A stretch of 64,000 bases of DNA from Branchinecta lynchi (taxonomy: Eukaryota; Arthropoda; Branchiopoda; Anostraca; Branchinectidae), in assembly GCA_023053575.1 (NCBI GenBank), contig JAKZAP010000010.1, forward strand, positions 13,229,225 through 13,293,224, given 5' to 3'. The notes beneath the pieces are model-generated. The model worked only from the letters and a program-made list of their open reading frames with translations. It was not told where the DNA came from and did not search any database. The position numbers and the translations under genes are program-made. Below are positions 10,402 through 22,610 of this stretch, in pieces; positions within the stretch are counted from its first letter, which is position 1, and each line of letters opens with the position of its first letter.

Positions 10402-12810
10402 TTGTTGCTGATGAAGTCCTTCCACTGGCATGACTTCTGAGCCGTCTCCTTCCCCTTTCAAGTTTTAATACTTTCCACTAATGACGCGCAGCTTCGAGAA
10501 CAAGTACATGTTCTCGACTTTGACTTGTTGTTCAAACTTTCTGTCGGAAGATCAGTTCTCGACTTTCTGTCGTTGGCCGACAGAAAACTGGCCTTGCCTT
10601 CTTGAAAGTTTCAACTAGAGACGCTGTACTTCCATGAATTATGTGCTTAATTTTATCTTAGCGTCTTCGAATTTCTCGCTGAGATTTCTAAACTTACAGT
10701 CTTTCAGACTAAGGTAGGTGGAATTTACCAGTGGAAACTACTTGTGCAGGGCTTGAACGGTTCCTGCAGAAATCATTCCAGGCTGATGTTTCAGTGGTAG
10801 TGAAATAACACCGTTTCAGTGGTAGTTAATAGGTGAAAGAGCTTGACGGTTGGAAAGACAGGACACTTCCTTAAAATCCTGTAGTGGAAAATCGAGCTGC
10901 TTGAGCGACCCGCTGGCTGGTGTTTTGACTCCAAGCTAACATCTTTCTCGGAATCCGGATCCGGAATCCATCCGGAATAAATACATTTACTCAGAGATGT
11001 CCATTATTCTTGAGGGAAGAACTCACACAACGTCTAGCTTGATGATGATTTTGCAGGACGTCGGTGGAAGTGTCAACAGAGCGGTGATTCTACGGCAACC
11101 CAAACACTAAATGGGGATGATTGTTGCGACTCATCTTACCGGAGTGTTCTGTCTTTCCCACTGTTATGGTCTTTGCGAGTGGTAGGACGTTTAGCATACC
11201 CGGAATGGATGACGACTATTTGATCGTCTCTCAAACATAAAATAACAGTTATGCGCCAGGCCAAGAAATGGCCCAAAGTTACACTACAAGAGGGACAAGA
11301 TCGCTTTGTCAGAGGATAGGTTGTAGAAGACCCTTGCAAATAACACTTTATGAACATCTGATTAATGATCCTGGCTATGAACGTCAAATATCTAAAGGTT
11401 TGAAAAACGCAGTGAAAGAAATAAAACCAAACAGTACTTGAATTCGAGTGGCTGCGTGCTCCTGGTGCTGTCGTGCTTCTGGATTAATTTCCAACGGACT
11501 AGAATCACCGTCTAGAAGAGATAGAAAAGAAGTAAAAAGCTGCTGACACCCGACTCGTGATTGATTTTATTACGTGCCTTATTACATTTTATTACACACC
11601 TTCTGCAACTTCTAGCTACAAACTAATGATGATGATGATGACGATTTTATTAACGCACTTAAGGAGAGGAAATAGTGCAGTATAGACAAAAAAAAGGAAA
11701 AAATACACTGAGCTTTCAATAATGTAGTGAATGCGCAAGATCAAAGAATACACATTTAAAAGAAGAAAAAAAGGGACTAATCGGGTCTAAAAAATCTTCT
11801 TCCTAGATGGAGTGCGGAGAAATGGTCAAGGGCAGAAACGTGAAGGTCCTGTGCAATTGAAGATAACTAACAGAACTAAAATATTCAAAATCATCTCAGT
11901 CACTTCGTACGAACAATGTAGATAAGAAACAAAATAATATGGAAAAAAATAAAACTAAATAAGACACACAGTAAATTCCATTTACCAAAATCATAGAATC
12001 AGCCGCACATTTTTTCGGTAGAACAGTAAAACTATAGATCAAAATCCAAGCGTTTTTATTTCTTGAATATTCAATCAGAAAATTTACAACTTTTTCAAAT
12101 TCAAAAACTATATCAAGATGAAATGGAGAAGGCACACTGACCCTGAGAAGGCGAAACTTCAAATATAGGCGTTCACCAACAAAAACAGGGCAGACAAAAA
12201 AGAAAACGGGAACATTTTTCATCTTCGCAGCTCAGGATATTTTTTGTATTCTCTACAACAATTAAATTAAACTAAACTAATTAAACCCGTAACAATCTGC
12301 ACAAGGTGGTAAGAGGACTACACATGGAAAGCTACTAATAAATCTTCTTCATAGGAAACTGACCAAAAACTACTGAAGAGAAAAACGCTCAGAACTAGGC
12401 TATATATAAGCTATTTCGCCTGAGAAAAAAGCATTCATTCAGTTGTAAAATGGCTGAGGCGAAGGAATGGTCGTACTTATTGTTTTGAGATGGTCCTTTC
12501 GTCGCAAATTCGTTACTTTCCGGGTCTGGAAGTATCTCTAGGAGTCCCCCTTTCTCCCTTTATGAGCAACTGGATATTGCCCGGTGATTTAAGTCCAGGA
12601 TTTGGCTATTTTTACAAGTAGGGCGAATAGACTAGCGATAATAGGGACTCCTCGTCCCCCCCCCCCAACCGTTCACGGGCAACTGTACCAACGTTTGCCA
12701 GTATTTTTTATTCCGGAACATGAACGGTTTGCAGGGGGTCACTGGGGGGGGAGGGAGGGGGAGACACAGAAGATAGAAGAAAAAAATTCTGCATAATTTT
12801 GTGTTGGCAC
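10402..12810. other. Unassigned 2.4-kb non-coding region
   Basis: No convincing gene is seen. It has an internal repeated phrase TTCAGTGGTAGT (near 10790 and 10815), a hairpin-like AGTTCTCGACTTTCTGTCG area near 10500-10580, and a (ATG)n microsatellite at 11625-11641. Short open frames on the minus strand at 11136-11387 and 11896-12222 have no domain signature. Confidence 0.45.
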
Positions 12811-14912
12811 ATCGGGTTTATTTTCTGCGCAAGAAATCAAATTCTGCTAACATTAAAATTTGTCGGGCAAAATACAGAAGAAATTGAGTTCTGTATGCTT
12901 TTGTTGGGCCTAGGGTGTTCTCGTCGGCACGTCGGGTTCTTTTTATACAGAAGAAGTTGAATTTTGTATACTTTAGTCTGGCGTCGGACGACTCGTCAGC
13001 ACATCGGGTTCTGCGAAAATTTTCGGGCGCACCCGGGAAGTTCAAGTCTCGTCGGCACATCAAGTTTTTTACATGTAAGAAATCAAGTTCTGTACAGTCT
13101 TGTCGGACAAAACAGAGAAGAAATCAAATACTGTTTGGTTTTGTCGGGCGTCGGTATTCTCGTCGGCAGATTGGGTTCTTTTTACTCGTAAGAAATCTGA
13201 TTCTGTAAGCGTTTATCGGGCGTATCCGAAAGTTTAAGTTTCGTCGGCACATCGTTCAGCACAAAGCTCTCTACAGTCTTGTAGGGCAAAACAGAAGAAA
13301 TCGAATTCTTAATGCTATAGTGCGGGCATCGGTATTCTTGTCGGCACATCGGGATCTTTTTATACGTAAGAAACCAAATTCATTCAAAATTTGTCGGACG
13401 CACCCGTTGGCAGATCGGGATCTTATTAAACCTAATAAATCGAATTCCATAAACTTTTGTCGGGCCAAGAAAGCTTATGTCTCGTCAGCAAATTGAGATT
13501 TTTCTACACCCAAGAAAGCAAATGACTGCAAAGTTTTGTCGGACGAAGACCGAAAGTTTAAACTTCGTCGGTTAATCGGGTTTGGTCTTACACTTAAAAA
13601 ACTAATTCTGCAGACCAGTCTAATTCTCGTAGGTGAATTGGGATCTTTTTTATACATAAGGATCTTTATATACATTTTCAGGCCCAGTTAGTATTTATGT
13701 CTAAATTTTTGTGTGTGTTAATACTGTTATTTATCTTGTGTTATTCGCGTTATTCCCTTTACTCCGCTACCACATTCTGTATTTGGCGGGTTATAAATAA
13801 AATATATATATATATAAGAAATCAAATCAGATTCTGTGAACTTCGGTTGCCAAAAACCAAAAGTTTAAGTCTCGTCGTTAAACCGTTTTTTGTTCGTGTT
13901 TTTTGTTTAACGCGCAGTCAAACAATATTTTGTCATTTTCCGTTCCTTGTCGTCAAATTTCGGCAAACATCTTCTCCTTGTTTCGTTTGTGGGACTATTC
14001 GTAACTGCCCTATTTGGTTGGTTTGGAAAAATACTTATCGGCAAACTGGGATCCTTATTTGTTTTTTTGGTCGATTCTCGGTGGGGTCATAACCTAGAAG
14101 GGTAAATGACTATGCAGTTCAATGGCGATCGCAGTAATACTATTATTAAGCATGTGTTTTTAACGTGAAAACTACTTCTTTTGCTGTTAAATTCAGAACA
14201 AATGTACTTCCTGACTATTTTATGTGGATGGTCAGTACTTTTTTGACGGACAGATCTGTGATTTCACAGGTAGCCTTTTACTTGGGATCGCACAAAGGCG
14301 CTCCGCACGTCAGCGTTTCCACAAAATTTCGCCTGCGGCACATTTCGTTGTATTCTCTATTTGGAAGAACGGTGTTTTATTTAATTGGTGTCTTAGGCTT
14401 GAGATTCTTGGGGGGTTCGGAACATATTAAAAACTAGCATTTGCATAGTAGCTATAGATCAACAGGTTTAAACAATTAAAACAATTAATCAATTTAGCTT
14501 CAACTGATGGCATGACATGGCGAGGCATTTCGTGTTTTCTATTTGGAAGAATGTTGTTTCATTTAGTTGGCGTTTTAGGATTATAACTCTTGGGGGTTTG
14601 TAACACATTAAAAGAAAAGACTTGTTTGGTAGGTATAGCTAAGTTTGTCCAGACAAAAAGGCAAATTAATTTTTTTTGCCTGCGGCGCTTAGTTCTTTTT
14701 GTTCGGAGTACAGTTAAAAATTTAAATATACGAATTTATACTAGAGGAATAATCTCAGCTGATGAATTACAATTAGTTTTACACCGGTTCAATTCTGTGC
14801 TGGCGGAAACAGTGAACACACAAGTGTTTTGTCGGCAAGTTTTTTAACCCGTCGGCACCAATTGGACGCCCCCCTCCCCCCAAAGGTAAAAGACTTGTGA
14901 CGTCCCTGACGG
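12811..14912 (+). repeat. Irregular tandem array of a TCGTCGGCACATCGGG unit
   Basis: TCGTCGGCACATCGGGTTCT, ACGTAAGAAATCAAATTCTG and TTTTGTCGGGC alternate from about 12811 to 13690 at irregular spacings of roughly 50-120 bp. Decayed relatives run on to 14860. The right end, CCCCCCTCCCCCCAAAGG then GACTTGTGACGTCCCTGA near 14867-14909, resembles the right end of the hAT-type MITEs. The array may therefore lie inside a larger related element whose left end I could not place. Confidence 0.6.
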
Positions 14913-16264
14913 TTTGGCTTAAGACAATGAGCTCTACCCTCCACTTGGTTTATCGGCAACTGGGCCCAAAATCTCTAAAATCGACGAGGAGAAATTCAGA
15001 TACTGAGGCCTAATTTGAGCATTTGTCATACTCGCCCCCCCCCCTCACAACGTCGGACAGACGTACTTATAAGTTTTAAAGATGTGTGTGGAGAAGTTTT
15101 AAAGGGTCATTTGTCATACTCGCCCCCCCCCCTCACAACGTCGGACAGACGTACTTATAAGTTTTAAAGATGTGTGTGGAGAAGTTTTAAAGGGTCATAT
15201 GGTTTAGTCGGACACATCTTCTTTCGTGTAGGAACGGGATTTTAGGTGTGGTTTGAGACTTGTCTGGCTTTCATCTTAAGGTGTTGGATATTTTGAACGG
15301 AAGACAAAAATGGCATATCTTCAGCTGAATTTAATTTCTACTTTACATCCACACTCCAAGTTTGTAAGTGCTTGCGTACTTAAGGTTTATCTGAAAAAAC
15401 AACTTATTTTATATCCTGAATTCGAATACAGTTAATTATTTTGGCTCCTCTAAATGATTTTTACTTCTTCATCTTGGGCTCTATATTGGTGACGTTCATA
15501 ATATGTGCTGCTTGCACGACAAGTCAAAATTCATCCAGTCGTGGCAAGTTGGAATGCCAGTAAACGCGTGGATTTCAATAGACAACAGAGGGAAGCTGAA
15601 ATGATCAAGGCGAGAGATGAGAGCGTCTGAATGAAGGATCTGAACCATTCGATGTTTTTCTTCTCTCCGGTTCAAACCCTGAAATAATTGTAAGTGCAGA
15701 GTATAGTATTGTTAATGTTTATGTATTATATAAAGTAAGAATAAAAAAACCTTGAACCTTGTCTGAGGACTGAAAGTAAAATATTTTGAGCATAGAGATA
15801 CAACGACGTAGGGGTACGACAAGTCCGTCAGAAGTTTATTTGATAAAATCAATTATTCGGAAACGGCGAAGTAAAGAGTTTTCATTTAAATTCAAACCTA
15901 TTTAAGTGAATAGATGATGGTTAACTAGACTGTCAACATCTCAGCCCTTTCAGTTAAACTTTAAGACGACTTTAGTAAAGACAGCCATTCTTCGCATCTT
16001 GAAGGTGATGTCAAACTTATCTTTCAGATTTTTCCTTCTGAACTTCAGATTTCCATTTTCATTTGAGACGGAGTGGCAAGGCTGAGGCACGGTGAAAAAG
16101 TCTAGAAATACTGGACACTTCACTGGATTAGTAATTCTCTGTTGGTGTGCTTTTGCCGTGCAGAATTTTCTTTGAAGGTCCAGTGGAACAAATAAAAGTG
16201 AGAAATTGCTTCTTTTCAAGGACGAGAGGGCATGAAACTGAAGGAACTACGTTGCTTATATCCC
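14913..16264. other. Unassigned stretch with an exact 88-bp duplication
   Basis: No gene is seen. The only clear structure is the duplication at 15020-15195. The minus-strand frame at 15950-16219 (89 codons) shows no recognisable domain. Confidence 0.45.
15020..15195. repeat. Perfect 88-bp tandem duplication
   Basis: The unit starting CATTTGTCATACTCG, with a run of ten C, at 15020-15107 is repeated at 15108-15195 without a difference that I can see, including the homopolymer length. Confidence 0.9.
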
Positions 16265-16272
16265 TCGAGAAC

Positions 16273-16614
16273 CAGAGGCGTTACTAGCCAAACATTTTTT
16301 TTTTTTGGGGGGGGGGGGGGGGCAAGGCATTTACCGACCGGATGGTAATTTTTTATCGACTTTTCTTGCAGAAAAAACGACTGTTATCAAGAAAAAAATG
16401 ACAGTATTGAAAGAAAATCGACTAATTTCAGAAAAGCCGACTGTTTTGACGAAAAATCAACTTATTTTCAGAAAAACCGACTGTTTTCATGAAGTAAATC
16501 GAATGTTTTGAAGAAAATTCGCGGCGCTTCACGCTGACTTGGTAATTTTTACATACTGGCCGACAAAATTAGGGGGGGGCATCCCCCTCCCTCCCCCGAG
16601 TCGTGACGCCCCTG
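16273..16614 (+). mobile_element. hAT-type MITE, copy 2, with near-perfect 8-bp TSD
   Basis: It starts CAGAGGCGTTACTAGCC and ends GAGTCGTGACGCCCCTG. Flanks TCGAGAAC (16265-16272) and TCTAGAAC (16615-16622) differ at one base, giving an 8-bp TSD typical of hAT insertions. A T-run then G-run (about 16297-16322) follows the left end, and a G-run plus C-rich tract precede the right end. The middle has repeated GACTGTTTTCA / GAAAAATCGACT phrases. Confidence 0.8.
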
Positions 16615-16798
16615 TCTAGAACACCCTTCATGTATTTTCACCCCAGCCTTCTTTCGTGTAGTACGAAAACGAGTCTATGAATGTTGTGTTCCGTCGTGTT
16701 GCACTTTCTTTGACTCTGAAATCTTTTTAGACAATTGCGTTTTTTTTGTCTTGACCGTTTGTTTTTAAAATGTGGTTTTTACTTTATAAATACCCCTT

Positions 16799-17205
16799 GA
16801 GGCCAAGCTGACTTGGAAACATATTTTCAAGTTTTTTTTCAATTCAATTCATTTTAATTTAAACATTCCTTAAACAAAACAACAAACAGAACGCTCCCAA
16901 GAAAGGCACAACCGTGTCCTCTGCGGGAGTGCACAACTTTTAATCACCTATTACAAACGATGACACACATTTCTCGTCTTAACCTTATCATTTATTTTTC
17001 TTTACCCCCCCCCCCCCCCCGCTCCACCCAACCCAGCCCTCATTCACTAATAGTATAAACAATGGCTGCAAATAGAAAGTTAGGTGCGATGTTTGTCAGC
17101 GATATGTTGGCCCTTCTTGGCAAGGGTCCTCGTCAGGCTGTGGCTGGACTGGAGGAATCTGCAAACCAGAAGGACCGAAATAACGTTGATGAACATCGTA
17201 GCTGA
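16799..17205 (-). mobile_element. Decayed hammerhead-bearing element, interrupted by another repeat
   Basis: GGCCAAGCTGACTTGGAAAC at 16799 matches the start of the intact element at 49719. The minus strand at 17098-17140 carries CTGACGAGGACCCTTGCC and the AAGAAGGGCC arm. The GAAA box is replaced by AACA, so the ribozyme core is broken. Between the two parts, 16838-17056 holds an unrelated repeat, also present at 58440-58655, inserted with its TTCAATTCAATTC tail at the left. Confidence 0.65.
16838..17056 (-). mobile_element. Retroposon 3' end with (TTGAA)n tail, copy A
   Basis: Read on the minus strand it contains a G-run, GTAAAGAAA, GTTGTGCACTCCCGCAGAGG, ACACGGTTGTG, GGGAGCG and ends in GAATTGAATTGAA. 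The same order of blocks is at 58440-58655 on the plus strand. The 3' pentamer tail suggests a SINE or the end of a LINE. Confidence 0.6.
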
Positions 17206-19035
17206 CTTTCCGCTTTAACAATTTTTTCATACACGTTTTACTTTAGTATTTGTCTGCCATTGTGAGCCATGCCCCCACAGAAGTGTGTTTCTAACAAATA
17301 AATCCGACCGTACAGAAATATTGCTTATTATCACAGTAAAATAGATGTCGTTTTCCAATACCTATTTCATCCGACAAAAAACTAATCATAGGAATTCGAT
17401 TTAACCAGCCGTAACGTATACTTTTATCAGAAAACCAGCGATTCTCCAAATTGGCTCCCAATCCAATCTGAAACGAGATCATTTTCGATGGTGACGGTGA
17501 TAACGAGCTTTCCCCGTCCACTGTGCTTCCTCTGAATACCGGAAGTCACTCCGTTGGGCAAACAAAAGCGCGAGTGCTCCGTTGTAGGAAATCCTCATGA
17601 ACGGAGAAAGTAGGCTATACCTTAGGTACTTGATTAGAGGGTAGTTCGAGTATTAAATAAACGAAATTTTCCCCGCATGTCCGAATGGGAACGCTCATAA
17701 TTGTTCATTTTAGAACAAAAAAATAAGAGTTCTAAGCCTTCTCACTAGCAAAAGATTTAATCAGATTTAAATTAACTTTTTCTAATATTCTTGGACTGGA
17801 TTTTTTCCTTCTTAAAATGTGCTTTTTGTATCAAAGTGTATGATCAATAAACAAGAAAATGAGCAACTAAGTTCCAAACCATTCTCATCTCGAAATCAGG
17901 GGAAGGTGATATTTTTTTAATTTTCTATACAACGTAGCCGTGTCTCAAAACCTATATTGTAAAGTTTTAAGAGTGCGTATGTTATCTATAGGTAGTCTGC
18001 TTGAAATAAATGGCGACGAAATACATCTGTGCTAACGTCAAAATGTAAAAAGAAAGAAGACATGGAAACGTAAGTACATCACTTCATCCTTTTGTAACTT
18101 TTCCCTTTTAACCTTTTGCGTTTTTAATTTTCTTCAACGATTTTGGTATCTTTATCGTTTATACTATGTTTTCGATTATTAGTAGGGCTAAAGTTCCCGT
18201 TGTTATAATCTTTCCGGTTTCTAATAATTTTGTCCTCCTTGAATCCCACCTATACTTTTTTTTTGTTCGTTCCTCCAGATCTTCTCGGCTACTCTGACTT
18301 TCTCTTCTTGGCTAAACTTTAATGAAGTTCCGAGTTAATTTCCTGTTATTAGTATCTCCTCTCGGTATTAGATCTTTCCGTCTGTATTATCTTTTCCTCC
18401 TTGAGACCATTCATTTACTTTAAAATTCCTTTCATCAGATCTTCCCGCTAATTCTGCTTTTTCTTTTCTAATCCCGAAGTCCCAAGTTACTTCTAAACAG
18501 ATGTCTCCTTACTATTTCTGTTTGACACGTATCCGTTCGTTTCCAAATAAACACTGAAGGAAATTTCCAGTTGCATATACCTTCTCAGGGATTCCCCATA
18601 CATGCGCCAAGCAGCTCTAGCAACATTTTAGGTTATGGATTTTAGGAAACATCACAAACAGCGAACATTTTTTGTAAGAAAAGTTATCTAGGTTAAGTAT
18701 TTTAAGATGAATGAATGGAAGAGAAGAATTAGTCAGCGGAACAGTGCGTAATTGCCTTTTGCTGATAAAGCTTATCAGTGCTTCCAAAGGAGATGATAGG
18801 TTCAGTTTGTAAAAGTTCTACCCCGGATCAGTGTGTTACATAAACTACTTTTGGAATCTGAATCGGTATTTATTTCTTTTGTTAATTTTCACCAGGCTGG
18901 TTATGTTTGTTCGGCCAACGCGATGAGACCTTTTTTTTTTTTTAGCTTTCTCGAACATTTTTTCCAAGGCCTAACTTGTAGAAGACTTGTAAGGAGACGT
19001 CTTCTATTCTTACTCAACACTCCGGTCTATATTAA
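17206..19035. other. Unassigned 1.8-kb non-coding region
   Basis: AT-rich, with no recognisable gene or repeat boundary. T/C-rich stretches such as TTCCTCCTTGAGACC near 18230-18480 suggest weak internal duplication. Confidence 0.4.
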
Positions 19036-19235
19036 AATAATATATACAACGGATACGTCAGCAACGATGCTTCATTAGCGATATTTTGGCCCTTCTTGGC
19101 AAGGGTCCTGGTCAGGCTGTCGATCTTCAGGGTCAACTTCGGGAAAGTAAACAAACCTGAGCTGACGTATACGTTGTATACATTATTTGAATATTTATTT
19201 CAAAGTCAGCTTGGGCTCAAGGAATATTTACTCCT
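19036..19235 (-). mobile_element. Hammerhead-bearing element with inactivated core
   Basis: On the minus strand it shows, in order, GAGCCCAAGCTGACTTTGAA, TACAACGTATACGTCAGCT, AACAAACC/CTTCCCGAAGTTGA blocks, a hammerhead-like segment (19079-19121) and GCTGACGTATCCGTTGTATA. The last is inverted relative to the second, so the ribozyme sits in a stem. The core reads CTGACCA instead of CTGACGA and AAAA instead of GAAA. This changes G8 and G12, the two catalytic guanines of hammerheads, so activity is not expected. Confidence 0.7.
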
Positions 19236-19484
19236 ATTTACTAGGCTCGAAAACAAAAATTATGTAGTTTAACATCTGTCTATTCATATGAAATCCGCAA
19301 CTGGATTTCAGATGGTCTCCCAATGTGAAGTAGAATCCTCGCGAAACTGGAAGTTTCTAGAAAGCCATTAATGGATCAGTGCTGTTTTGCCATCACAGTT
19401 TTTGAAGTGTGCTTGATCTGCGCAGTCCTCCTCTTGTACCACACATGAAAAATTCCTCATTTTGACGATTTTACTTACAAATTG

Positions 19485-19802
19485 CTTTGTTCCACTTTTT
19501 AGTTGCTTGCCTCCTGATGCAGAAATCCCTTATTTAGCACGCGTTCCTTCTTCACTATGCCCTCCACTTATGTTCCGTTCCCATTTTTAATCTCTCACTG
19601 AAAAGATATGTTAATTCAAATGTTTTCAAAAAATCGTGACAGAAGAAATCTTGAAAAAATAGTCAGAATGAACATACATTTCTGGGATCGATTAAAAATG
19701 GGAACTGAACGGAACCGAAGGGCACGGTGAAGGAGGAATATGTACTAAAAAGGGGATTGCTGCACCGGGAGGCAAGCTACTAAAAAGGGAAACGATGCAA
19801 AT
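19485..19802. repeat. Inverted repeat pair (~115-bp arms)
   Basis: The left arm (19485-19599) and right arm (19688-19802) are diverged reverse complements sharing TTTTTAGTTGCTTGCCTCCTG, a GTTCCGTTCCCATTTTTAATC block and AAATTTGC ends. The same sequence family builds the element at 29104-29681. Confidence 0.65.
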
Positions 19803-20034
19803 TTGTAAGTTAAATCGCAAAAACGAGGAATTTTTCTTGTGTGGTAGAACATGGGCTTGCTGCTACCGATCAAGGTTACTTCAAAAACCCTGCTGACAAA
19901 ACAGCATCGCTTAAAGTGTGTTATATTCGCATCCTTGCAGACCAGATGTGCAGACCAGTCGCGGTTCGCCTTGATGTTTAAATATTGCACAATTTTGGAA
20001 CTGTACGGATTGTGGATCATTAGCTGTTTAAGGC

Positions 20035-20460
20035 CAGGGTTTTGCAGTACACAATTTTTTTCACTGGGGCATTGCAATGCGTGTTTTTTGCTTTCACGGA
20101 CTTTAACTGAAATTCAGCGATATTTGCAGTTCGTGATTTTAACTTTTTAATTGCACGGTTTTCGCATTCGCGGATTCTGTTACAAGATTTTTTTTTTCTT
20201 CACGGGCATCGCAGTGCGCAATTTTTACTTTCAAGGCTTTTGCCTGATATTTTGCGGTATTTGAAGTGAGCCATTTTCGTTTTTTCAGTCGCGCGGTTTT
20301 TGCATTCGCGGATTTTCTTGCACGATTTTGTTTTCCACGTGGGCATTACACTGTATGATTTTTTCTTTCGTGGCTTTTGCCTGACATTTTGAGGTATTCG
20401 CAGCTAGCCATTTTCATTTTTTGAATCACGGAATTTTTACTTTTGTGGATTTCGTTATTT
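20035..20460. repeat. 138-bp tandem repeat, three copies
   Basis: GGGCATTGCAATGCG, GGGCATCGCAGTGCG and GGGCATTACACTGTA recur near 20065, 20203 and 20341. GCATTCGCGGATT recurs near 20165 and 20303. The copies are diverged. Confidence 0.75.
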
Positions 20461-21698
20461 TCAGACGATAAGAGACCTTTGGTGTGAAAGAAAATAGGCC
20501 CGCCCCTCGTCGTGCGAAGGCATGCTGTAAGATTTGTACCAAAACCAATCCCCTGAAACTTGGAACAAAACTCAAAGAACAGGGGTCGTGAACGGCCATG
20601 ATCTAGAACTCGTGCTCCAGTAAGCGACTAACAGAAGGAATGCTATAATGCATCGGTCCTTGTTTTAATAGCTTGCCTTCTATTGCAGCGTTGCCGGTTT
20701 TTTATTTTATTTTCCGATCATTTCTAAACTGGCGGGCCGATCTGTCATCTGGTCCTGTTTCATTGTGTCGGTCCCAAAAAATGAGTAAAGTAACAGAAGC
20801 CTTTACCATTCTAACTAAGAAGTATCGCTCAAATTTCTGAACCGACAGCTACTTGCAAGGAAACTGTGCTATTATGCAGGGTAGGAAAAGAGTTACTAGT
20901 CGTAACAACCGGTATCAGGTTCGGATAGAGATTGCAGCTTAAACTCTACAAAAACGGATATTTCTGTACTCATCGTAAAAAAAAAGTTAAAACAAATAAT
21001 TTAAAATGCAATTTTTGAATTCAACAGGCTATTTCTGCACTATCATCGTTGTGAGGCATAAGATTTTATACTTCGAGACTGAATTATCTGCGTTTGGTTC
21101 CTATCCCGATCTGGAAGTTGTTGAAACGTTTATTACATCCTTTCTTTTATTTTAAGCATGGTTCTGAAGCAAAGCTTAATACAAAATTACAGCATGAACG
21201 TTCCAAAGATTTACCAGAAAAACAGAAGTCTTGCATCCCATTGGTCCTTTTTTGCACCTCCGAGTCGAGGCCTGGCATCCTAATGAGCAGTTGCCTACTA
21301 GCCTATTTCACTCGGATCCGTTTTTGTTGGGTAGTGTGTCAACCCCTCTGTACATATCCTAGGAATTGTATAATTGGTAGAACAACAATGGTATCTCGTC
21401 GTTGCTCTGGAGGATGTTGGAACGCAACTGTGTGGCGCTGTTATCAAAGGAGAGACAATCAATGTATTTTTAACAAGGTTTTCCTTTTACAATGGAAGAA
21501 TCCGAGCCACGTAATGCTTTTATCGAGTTCTATCACAGAAGCGTGTAGCTTGCAAATCTTCGAAAACTGAAAGAAAGAATTTCAGGCGTCCTATCTGCTT
21601 TAACGCGTTGACGTTAAATGCTATACCCATCTATATTTGTTCGAGAGGGACATAGTCACAACACTCAGAAGTTGATAGTATTTTTCTTGATAGTATTT
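20461..21698. other. Unassigned stretch
   Basis: A 158-codon plus-strand open frame (21094-21570) is present. It has no domain, a poor start context, and composition like the surrounding non-coding DNA. Its phrase TAATAGCTTGCCTTC near 20665 relates to the repeat at 29104. Confidence 0.4.
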
Positions 21699-21781
21699 GT
21701 TGGACTGGAGGACTTATATTGAAGTCCTAAGTTTGATAGTATTTTTCTTAGGTAGTATTCCTATAAGTCCTCCAGTCCAAC
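21699..21781. repeat. 20-bp perfect hairpin with 43-nt loop
   Basis: GTTGGACTGGAGGACTTATA (21699-21718) and its exact reverse complement (21762-21781) flank a loop with TTGATAGTATTTTTCTTAGG. The loop phrase also occurs just upstream (21672-21698). Confidence 0.85.
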
Positions 21782-22026
21782 CAAACCAGCCACAACCAAA
21801 CCGTCATGGCTGGTAAATTCGATCTGAAAAGATTGCTTAAACCCAATGGTGTTCATCCTTCAAAACAAGGGACGGAAGTCTCAACAGACAGAATTTTATC
21901 TACAACTGTTACAGAATAGGTCCGCTATGACTTTTTAATTTTTATTGCAAACTATGTTTAAAAGTTACGTTATACAGGAATTCTATGACAATAACGGATA
22001 GTCTTTTTCCTGTTGTCTTTTGACTG

Positions 22027-22370
22027 TTGAAACTGCGCATCCTTATGTTAGATACTATGAAACTCTGACAGTGTAATTATTACCGTCAATCGCTCTTCTC
22101 GTGGAACAGGCTGCAGACCTTTAGACTTCACGTTATCAGTTGGTATATATATAGATGTCGTCGCTTTCGCAGCTTAGTTACGTCGACAGCCTCTTTGTCA
22201 ACTTAGTTTCTTATGTTGTATTTCTTATCATTTGTGTGTGTATTAGGCGCAGTATTTAACCATTAGTATCACTGTTTTTCTCTGTTTTTTGTTCTTTTTC
22301 AATGTTTTCTATTCCATTTCCACCATTTTGGTGGGTGAATAAACATCTATGTACATCCATTTCTATAGGC
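22027..22370 (+). other. Possible solo LTR or promoter region
   Basis: The segment contains TGGTATATATATAG (TATA-like, 22141-22154), CGCAGCTTAGTTACG about 25 bp later as a possible start site, and GAATAAAC near 22337. It is followed by TAGGCAACGGGGATCACGGG. A TATA box, polyadenylation signal and downstream primer-site-like sequence would suit an LTR, but no partner LTR or gag/pol is present. It could instead be a promoter of the membrane-protein gene downstream. Confidence 0.25.
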
Positions 22371-22610
22371 AACGGGGATCACGGGTAGTGCTTCTTCTTC
22401 TATCAGTATGAGGCTGCCATAGTTTCCGGGTACTACCTCGGGTCGGGTTCTGCTTCTACCACCAAGGAGGATCAAGTTGCGACTGGGGTTCGCCATCTTA
22501 TACGCCGTGTTAGCCGTAAATTAGCCAGAGGAGGCCTGCCTAGTGTCTGCAACCGAGCTTTGGACAATGTGTCGCACTTTCCAAGACTTCTCTTCTTCAT
22601 TCTAGGAGAA

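Noticed and set aside
21094..21570. 158-codon plus-strand open frame
   Set aside because: No recognisable domain, composition like the flanks, and no splice or polyadenylation context.
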